19,715 bases of DNA from Planctomycetota bacterium (GTDB taxonomy: Bacteria; Planctomycetota; UBA8108). The notes beneath the pieces are model-generated. The model saw only the letters and a list, made by a program, of their open reading frames with translations. It ran no database searches and was not told where the DNA came from. Within the stretch, counting starts at the first letter, position 1, and every line of letters starts with the position of its first letter. The stretch lies in assembly GCA_022451445.1 (NCBI GenBank), contig JAKUSY010000011.1:1-19715 (forward strand). Direction: 5' to 3'. Below, in pieces: positions 15,179-19,715 of the stretch. Made by a program: the position numbers and the translations under genes.

Positions 15179-16360
15179 TTATCCGCCTCTGCCGCCTTTG
15201 CCGGAGACGCTGGTGCCGCCTCCTGAGGGCAGGCGTCCTTTCAGAGCGTTGGTCGCCCTCTCCCTGAGACCGGCCGCGGCATTCCTGCCTCCGCCTCTAT
15301 TGCCCCTTCCAGTGCCTCTGCTCGGACGTTCGGTCAATCGATCGCGGAGGGATTCTTTACCCCGGCCTTCGCCTCGTTGTCCCCTGAGATCGGCGTTGAA
15401 GGTTGTCGTCACGGCCGCGTCTCCTTCGCCACCGGCTCTGCCGCCACCGGCCCCGCCATCGGCGGCCAGCATCTCATCATCTATCGGGATCGCCAGGCGC
15501 CGCGATGCCAGCAGGGGTACGAGGGTGGTGAATTTCCGCACCACGGGCTCTCCGTTTTTTTCATCTACCCTGTTGTTGGTTACCGAGTAGATTTCCAGCT
15601 CGATTCGAACCGCTGTGGGGATCGGAGCGGCCTGCTGCTCCACCTCTCCAAGCGATTCCTCATCGCCTTGCGCGGTTTCGCCGCTGACCCTCGGGATGTT
15701 GCTGTTGGCGCCGCCACGGAGGTCGCCCTCTTCCTGCTCCTGCTGAAGCCGCTGCTGCTCCTCTATGGCGAAGACGGAATCCCAGCTTTCGAACCATTCG
15801 TACCCATCGAAGTACTCGATGTTCAGCGATTTGACCTTGTCATAGACGCTGTAGTTGAGTCCGGGCATGTTGCTGATGTCCCGCCGGGCAAAATCGAGGA
15901 TCTCCTTGCGATAGAGAGTATAGGCGGGATAGTTGGTCACCTGGTTGGGCTCGAGGCGGTAGTTCACCATCGTCAGGGTGCGGATATTTTCCCATTCAAG
16001 GAGATCTTCCCGGGGGGTAGGGTCTACCGTGGAGACGAAGTGGATCGAGTCCTCGTCGCCATCCTGCCCGGGCCGGTTCTCTCCGATAAAGACCTGCTTG
16101 TCGAGCGCCTCGGTGCATCCTTTGAATACGGTGCCGGAGAGATCCCGGCGCATCAGGGTCAGGATTCCTTCGCCGACCTTCTCGGGAACGGTGTCCTTCT
16201 CGACCCTTCGCGCGGTCTCGAGACAGTTGAGGAAAATACGGTAGGAGACGATGAGAACACCGCCGAGCACCGCCATCACGACCACGATCTCCATGAGGGT
16301 GAAGCCCATACGGCGGGTATTTGTCGAGGCGTGGTTGTGATGTCCGCGGATTTTCTTCAT
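15179..16360 (-). CDS. gspJ: Type II secretion minor pseudopilin GspJ-like, with long Gly/Arg tail
   Basis: Seen: 393 residues. The prepilin peptidase site is G19|F20 with E24 (RRMGFTLMEIVVVMAVLGG), then a hydrophobic helix. The middle (about 55-200) fits GspJ (EGILTLMRRDLSG, VNYRLEP, TLYRKE, YEWFESWDS). It is nearly double the usual length: there is a Gln/Glu-rich insert (about 200-245) and a C-terminal tail (about 300-393) rich in Gly and Arg. It overlaps gspI by ATGA. Known: GspJ with GspI and GspK caps the pseudopilus that pushes exoproteins through the outer membrane. It is the last gene of the cluster; no gspK is seen after it. Confidence 0.82.
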   Translation of the reverse strand: MKKIRGHHNHASTNTRRMGFTLMEIVVVMAVLGGVLIVSYRIFLNCLETARRVEKDTVPEKVGEGILTLMRRDLSGTVFKGCTEALDKQVFIGENRPGQDGDEDSIHFVSTVDPTPREDLLEWENIRTLTMVNYRLEPNQVTNYPAYTLYRKEILDFARRDISNMPGLNYSVYDKVKSLNIEYFDGYEWFESWDSVFAIEEQQRLQQEQEEGDLRGGANSNIPRVSGETAQGDEESLGEVEQQAAPIPTAVRIELEIYSVTNNRVDEKNGEPVVRKFTTLVPLLASRRLAIPIDDEMLAADGGAGGGRAGGEGDAAVTTTFNADLRGQRGEGRGKESLRDRLTERPSRGTGRGNRGGGRNAAAGLRERATNALKGRLPSGGGTSVSGKGGRGG

Positions 16361-16911
16361 CTTCCCGCTCCCGTGTTGGCCGTCGGCAGGGCCTCATTGT
16401 AGTAGTCAGGATTCCCGTAGAGCAAAGATTCCATCCCGTTGTCGAAGAGGTACTCCTGCTCCTCGTACCAGGCCTCGTTAGGGAAGGTCCAGGTGGTGTA
16501 CTGGTAGCTCGAGCCTTCTGTCGAGAGCGCTGAATTTGAGCCGCCGTTCTCGAGCTGGAAAGGCACCTCGACGGTGATCGTATATTCGAGGACAACCTGC
16601 TCACCCTGGCTCCTGGGCTGTGGAGGGTCGATAATCCAGCCCCAGCTGGGGTGTCCTTCCTCTTCGAAGTCGCCTTCATCCTCCTCGAGGATGAAATTGA
16701 TGCGGTCGTGGAGCTTCTGCTGGGCGAGGCTCTTGACCTGGCGCGCCTGGGTGTAGCGAATGGACCGTATGCGCGCATCGTTCAGGGCCTGGCCTATGGG
16801 CACGACGAAGAGCGTCAGCAGGGTGACGGCGATGATGAGCTCGAGAAGGGTGAAGCCCGGTTCAGCCTTCGGCGCGGGATCGGATTGATGCGCGTTGAGC
16901 GGCATTTTCAT
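16357..16911 (-). CDS. gspI: Type II secretion minor pseudopilin GspI-like
   Basis: Seen: 184 residues. Cleavage motif G19|F20 with E24 (EPGFTLLELIIAVTLLTLFV), then ALNDARIRSIRYTQARQVKSLAQQKLHDRI, typical of the GspI helix. An acidic, aromatic-rich beta region follows (EYTITVEVPFQLE, YEEQEYLFDNG). It is longer than most GspI proteins (about 120-130). It overlaps both neighbours by four bases (ATGA), a sign of tight translational coupling. The assignment to I rather than another minor pseudopilin rests on order and the N-terminal helix. Confidence 0.75.
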   Translation of the reverse strand: MKMPLNAHQSDPAPKAEPGFTLLELIIAVTLLTLFVVPIGQALNDARIRSIRYTQARQVKSLAQQKLHDRINFILEEDEGDFEEEGHPSWGWIIDPPQPRSQGEQVVLEYTITVEVPFQLENGGSNSALSTEGSSYQYTTWTFPNEAWYEEQEYLFDNGMESLLYGNPDYYNEALPTANTGAGR

Positions 16912-17510
16912 TCCTCGAAATCTTCAAAGCTGGCCTGGTCCGAATCGATAAAATCCACCGCTCCGGTCAGCGCGTTGTAGAGCACGGTATAGCGGGCGCC
17001 CTCGGGGGTCCCCAGCACGACGATATGGCTCCCCGTGTTGCCGGCAGGGGAGAAGTAGACATCCGGTTCGCCATCGGAGAAGGCCTGTCCCGTGCCTCGC
17101 ATCTCGACGCTGAGGAGCTCTACCGGGTGGTCAAAGTTTATTCTATCGAAAACCACGAAGAGAACTCCCTGGCGACCCTGGAGAATCGCATCCCTGCTGA
17201 TCTCCGATTGGTCACCGCCGGAGGCGAGAAGGGAATACCCCTGCAACCCCGCGCCATCGTCGAAGTGGTAGCGGATTCCGCACAGGCCGCCCTGCTGGAT
17301 GGCCTTCAGCCTCACCAGCTCGATGTTGGTGCCGAGCTCACCGGCCGCATTCCGCAGGCTGTACCGTTTAATGGTGCCGTGGATTTTTATGACGGCCAGG
17401 GTGAACATGACCCCGAGCACGGCGATGACGGCTATCAGCTCCAGGAAGGTGAAGCCTCCATCGCGGTGTCTCCCGCGCAGGGTCCGTCTCTCGGGCTGGG
17501 CTTTTTTCAT
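16908..17510 (-). CDS. gspH: Type II secretion minor pseudopilin GspH/FimT-like
   Basis: Seen: 200 residues. Cleavage motif G19|F20 with E24 (DGGFTFLELIAVIAVLGVMFTLA), followed by RNAAGELGTNIELVRLKAIQQGGLCGIRY, which matches the GspH/FimT pattern of an early helix then 'A..RG..V.L'. The rest is beta-rich, ending in GARYTVLYNALTGAVDFI. AGGGA lies just before the ATG. It follows gspG by 48 bp and overlaps gspI by ATGA. Confidence 0.8.
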   Translation of the reverse strand: MKKAQPERRTLRGRHRDGGFTFLELIAVIAVLGVMFTLAVIKIHGTIKRYSLRNAAGELGTNIELVRLKAIQQGGLCGIRYHFDDGAGLQGYSLLASGGDQSEISRDAILQGRQGVLFVVFDRINFDHPVELLSVEMRGTGQAFSDGEPDVYFSPAGNTGSHIVVLGTPEGARYTVLYNALTGAVDFIDSDQASFEDFEE

Positions 17511-17536
17511 GGTTCCCTGGGGGGCTGAAGAAGCGT

Positions 17537-17555
17537 TTCCCGGTGGGGCCGGGAA
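17537..17555 (-). promoter_or_regulatory. Stable hairpin just after the gspG stop codon
   Basis: TTCCCGG-loop of 5-CCGGGAA forms a perfect 7-bp stem starting four bases after the gspG TGA. There is no T-run, so it is more likely a 3'-stabilising or RNase-stop hairpin than a terminator. It could raise gspG transcript levels over gspH-J. Confidence 0.5.
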
Positions 17556-17558
17556 GGA

Positions 17559-17984
17559 TCAGTATTCGTCGGTTTCCGGGTATTCGTAATCCTGGTCGTC
17601 ACCCTCTCCGCCGGTATTGGCGTCGCGGCCAAGGCAGATGATCACGGGCTTGCCATCGCGCAGCTCGTATTCGTACTCGTTGCCCCAGGGATCCCTGGGC
17701 ATCTCCGCCAGGCCTTCCATCTCGTTTCCGTCTTCGTCAACGGGGTTCACCATCTCGTCTATCGATTCCGGCCAGCCGCCGCTGGTGGTGTAGATGATCT
17801 TGGACGAATTATAAATTATCTTCAAGTCGCTGGTGATCTTGGTCTTATTGGCCCGGAAGAGTATCGGAGCCACCTTGGTCACCACAAGCGGTCCGAGCAG
17901 GCCGATGATCGTGATCACCACGATGAGCTCGAGGAGTGTGAAGCCCTTTTTCGCGAGGGTCCTGCGATTTCTGTCATTGTTCAT
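17559..17984 (-). CDS. gspG: Type II secretion major pseudopilin GspG
   Basis: Seen: 141 residues, the usual size. Cleavage site G14|F15 with E19 (KKGFTLLELIVVITIIGLLG), then the GspG core: SDLKIIYNSSKIIYTTSGGWPESIDEMV, PRDPWGNEYEYEL and ICLGRDANTGGEGDDQD near the C-terminus, the calcium-binding loop of major pseudopilins. Known: GspG subunits form the pseudopilus shaft after cleavage by prepilin peptidase. AAGGA lies about nine bases before the ATG. The 116-bp gap upstream and hairpins on both sides suggest it is expressed more strongly than its neighbours. Confidence 0.95.
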   Translation of the reverse strand: MNNDRNRRTLAKKGFTLLELIVVITIIGLLGPLVVTKVAPILFRANKTKITSDLKIIYNSSKIIYTTSGGWPESIDEMVNPVDEDGNEMEGLAEMPRDPWGNEYEYELRDGKPVIICLGRDANTGGEGDDQDYEYPETDEY

Positions 17985-18070
17985 AGCGCCGTTTCCTTAA
18001 AAACCTGTTTTGAATTTTCGTGCAAAACTAGGATACACCAGCCGGTGCCCGGGTGTTGTAAAACCTTGTC

Positions 18071-18090
18071 AAAATGGCCCCTGGGGGCAT
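18071..18090 (-). terminator. Weak intrinsic terminator-like hairpin between gspF and gspG
   Basis: On the minus strand, ATGCCCC and GGGGCCAT pair with one bulged base and a short loop, followed by TTT (TTTT counting the last stem base), about 10 bp after the gspF stop. The T-run is short, so it is probably partial. A perfect TTGACA overlaps its 3' side (18072-18067), but no -10 was found at the right distance. Confidence 0.3.
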
Positions 18091-18100
18091 TACCCGGTGA

Positions 18101-19387
18101 TTATCCCATGGCTGAGAAGTCCAGGAGCGGTAGAAGTACGGCGGCGATGATGAAGCCGACAACCACTGCCAGCAGAATAATGATAATCGGTTCAATCATG
18201 GCGGTCAGGCGCTGGATGGACAGGTCCAGCTCCTCCTCGTATGATTCCGCGATCCGGTCGAGAATTTCTTCCAGCTGGCCGCTCTGTTCGCCCACGGAGA
18301 CCATGTAGCCGACCATGGGGGGGAAGACCTTGGATTTCCTGATCGGGGTCGCGATATCGGCGCCTTCGATGATCCGGGCATGAATATCGTTGATGACCTG
18401 GGTGAGCTTGGCGTTGTTGACGACGAGGGCTACGATCTTGAGGGAGTCGAGCGCCGGCAGGCCGCTCTTGAGCAGCGTCGAGAAGGTCATCGCGAAGCGG
18501 GAGATGGCCTGCTTTGAAAAGAGGTTGCCGAAGATGGGCAACCGAAGCTTGAGGCTGTCGAATTTCAGCCGCCCGGCGTCGGTTCCGATCATGCCCTTGA
18601 GGAAAATGATACCGATGACGAAAGCAAAGAGGACGTAGAGCCAGTAGTCCTTCGTGAAATCCGAGATTCCCATGAGCAGCTCGGTGATCCAGGGCAGGGG
18701 CTGTCCCCTGTCCTTCAGGATCTGGGTGATCTTGGGAACGACGTAGGTCATCAGGAAGAGCACGACCGCCAGTCCGACGACCACCATGATGGCGGGATAG
18801 GTGATGGCCGCGAGCACCTTGCCCTTGACGCTGGCCTCCTTCTGCAGGTAGTCGGCGATGCGGGTCAGGACGATATCGAGATGGCCACTGGCCTCGCCGG
18901 CTCGGATCATGTTCACGTAGAGGTCGCTGAAGAAGCGCGGGTGCTTCGCCATCGCCTCGGCCAGGTTGTTTCCGGACGTGATCTCTTCCTTGACGTTGCG
19001 CAGCACGCGCTCGAAGTTCGAATCGCCGGTTTGTTCGACCAGGGCGTTCAGCGCGTCGGCCAGCTGGATGCCGCTTCGAAGCAGGGTGGCGAATTGCCTG
19101 GTGAAGGTGGCGAGGTCCCGGGTGGAGATCGTCGGCTGAAAGATCTCTATTTCCTTGGAGAGGATCCCGCCGGGTTTCTTCCCCTTCGCCGGGGTCGTCT
19201 TGCGGGTTCTCTTGGAGACCGACTTGTCTTTTTTCGTCTGCTTCCTGTCAGCGACCTCCCACATCTCCGTGACGTGCATATGGTCGTTGCGCAGCTTGCT
19301 GCGGGCATCCCGCGCGGTGTCCGCGTCGACAATTCCCTTCTTGGTCCTGCCGTTGCTGGTAAGCGCCTTGTACTCGAAGATGGGCAT
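18101..19387 (-). CDS. gspF: Type II secretion inner-membrane platform protein GspF
   Basis: Seen: 428 residues. It starts MPIFEYKALTSNGRTKKGIVDADTARDARSKLR, the GspF/PilC beginning. Two T2SSF domains follow (about 95-225 and 300-420): TRQFATLLRSGIQLADALNAL and FAMTFSTLLKSGLPALDSLKIV are the paired repeats. Membrane helices are near 198-220, 245-265 and 398-420. A Lys/Arg-rich insert (about 48-75) sits between the N-terminal tail and domain 1. Known: GspF links the cytoplasmic ATPase GspE to pseudopilus assembly. It starts seven bases after gspE. Confidence 0.95.
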   Translation of the reverse strand: MPIFEYKALTSNGRTKKGIVDADTARDARSKLRNDHMHVTEMWEVADRKQTKKDKSVSKRTRKTTPAKGKKPGGILSKEIEIFQPTISTRDLATFTRQFATLLRSGIQLADALNALVEQTGDSNFERVLRNVKEEITSGNNLAEAMAKHPRFFSDLYVNMIRAGEASGHLDIVLTRIADYLQKEASVKGKVLAAITYPAIMVVVGLAVVLFLMTYVVPKITQILKDRGQPLPWITELLMGISDFTKDYWLYVLFAFVIGIIFLKGMIGTDAGRLKFDSLKLRLPIFGNLFSKQAISRFAMTFSTLLKSGLPALDSLKIVALVVNNAKLTQVINDIHARIIEGADIATPIRKSKVFPPMVGYMVSVGEQSGQLEEILDRIAESYEEELDLSIQRLTAMIEPIIIILLAVVVGFIIAAVLLPLLDFSAMG

Positions 19388-19394
19388 GGTTTTC

Positions 19395-19715
19395 TCAGAA
19401 GACGTCGAGTTGGGTAACTCTGAAGACCTCTTCGATCGTCGTGAGTCCTTCGCAGACCTTCCTGGCGCCGTCCATGCGCAGGGTACTGAGACCCCTCGAT
19501 ACCGCGTTCTGCTTCATTACCGAGGCGCTGACGCGTTCGATGATCTCATTGCGGGCGTGTTCGTCGATCGAAAATATTTCGTAGATGGCGGTTCGGTCGT
19601 AGAGTCCACGGCCGAGGCAGGATTCGCAGCCCTCTCCCAGGTAGAGCATGCCCTCCTTGAGCTCGGAGCGGTCCTCACAGTTGAGCTCCTTGAGCTGGCC
19701 ATCGGTGGGCTCGTA
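19395..19715 (-). CDS. gspE: Type II secretion ATPase GspE (C-terminal fragment, 5' part beyond window)
   Basis: Seen: 106 residues to TGA, open to the right edge. YEPTDGQLKEL, LYLGEGCESCLGRGLYDRTAIYEIF and a C-terminal LRMDGARKVCEGLTTIEEVFRVT match the GspE/PilB C-terminus. The visible Cys (NC.., CESC) belong to the zinc-binding tetra-Cys region, partly outside the window. Known: a hexameric cytoplasmic ATPase that powers pseudopilus assembly. Walker motifs are outside the window. Confidence 0.92.
   Translation of the reverse strand, partial: YEPTDGQLKELNCEDRSELKEGMLYLGEGCESCLGRGLYDRTAIYEIFSIDEHARNEIIERVSASVMKQNAVSRGLSTLRMDGARKVCEGLTTIEEVFRVTQLDVF

Noticed and set aside
15377..16402. 341-codon plus-strand frame opposite gspJ
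   Set aside because: gspJ has a prepilin cleavage motif and fits the operon; the opposite frame is a shadow.
1..19715. CRISPR array, tRNA/rRNA gene, insertion sequence or prophage genes
   Set aside because: No regularly spaced repeats, cloverleaf, transposase or integrase motifs were found on reading the window. The repeats present are in-frame protein repeats.

Overview
The window is high-GC bacterial DNA from a Gram-negative (diderm) organism. It carries a type II secretion gene cluster, several exported lipoprotein candidates, multihaem c-type cytochromes, an ECF sigma/anti-sigma pair, and an anti-sigma factor with a dockerin-like Ca-binding motif. This mix suggests Planctomycetota or a related deep-branching, probably metagenome-derived lineage. 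That placement is inference; there is no rRNA or tRNA gene here to support it.

Left part (1-6157, all minus strand), in transcription order: an ECF sigma factor, its zinc-finger anti-sigma factor, then two tandem paralogues. Each paralogue joins a degenerate UshA/5'-nucleotidase-like domain to a C-terminal tetrahaem (CxxCH x4) cytochrome. Last comes a ThiO-type glycine oxidase cut by the window edge. The main result is in the first paralogue: it is interrupted by an in-frame TGA at 4021-4023. This TGA aligns exactly with the second Cys of the CGC motif in the downstream paralogue and is followed by a 6-bp bacterial-SECIS-like stem-loop. It is best read as one 522-residue selenoprotein (2776-4344) with a Cys-Gly-Sec motif, lying one base upstream of its Cys-containing twin.

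Centre (6158-7805, plus strand): a divergent intergenic region with a TATAAT box, a low-specificity threonine aldolase, and an overlapping RNHCP-domain gene. A convergent minus-strand lipoprotein peptidoglycan amidase follows (7847-9058).

Right part (9183-14732, minus): an envelope-protein cluster of kelch-type protein A, a membrane-anchored HEAT-repeat protein, and kelch-type lipoprotein B. Kelch B has an in-frame TAG at 9621-9623, beyond which 145 clearly coding, kelch-like codons continue to 9183. After a 446-bp intergenic region comes the end of a type II secretion operon (15179-19715, minus), in the order gspE (partial)-gspF-gspG-gspH-gspI-gspJ. GspH, I and J overlap by ATGA, and gspG is flanked by hairpins that could set its expression apart. 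The secreted kelch/HEAT proteins next to the secretion genes could be its cargo or accessory envelope proteins, but this is inference.
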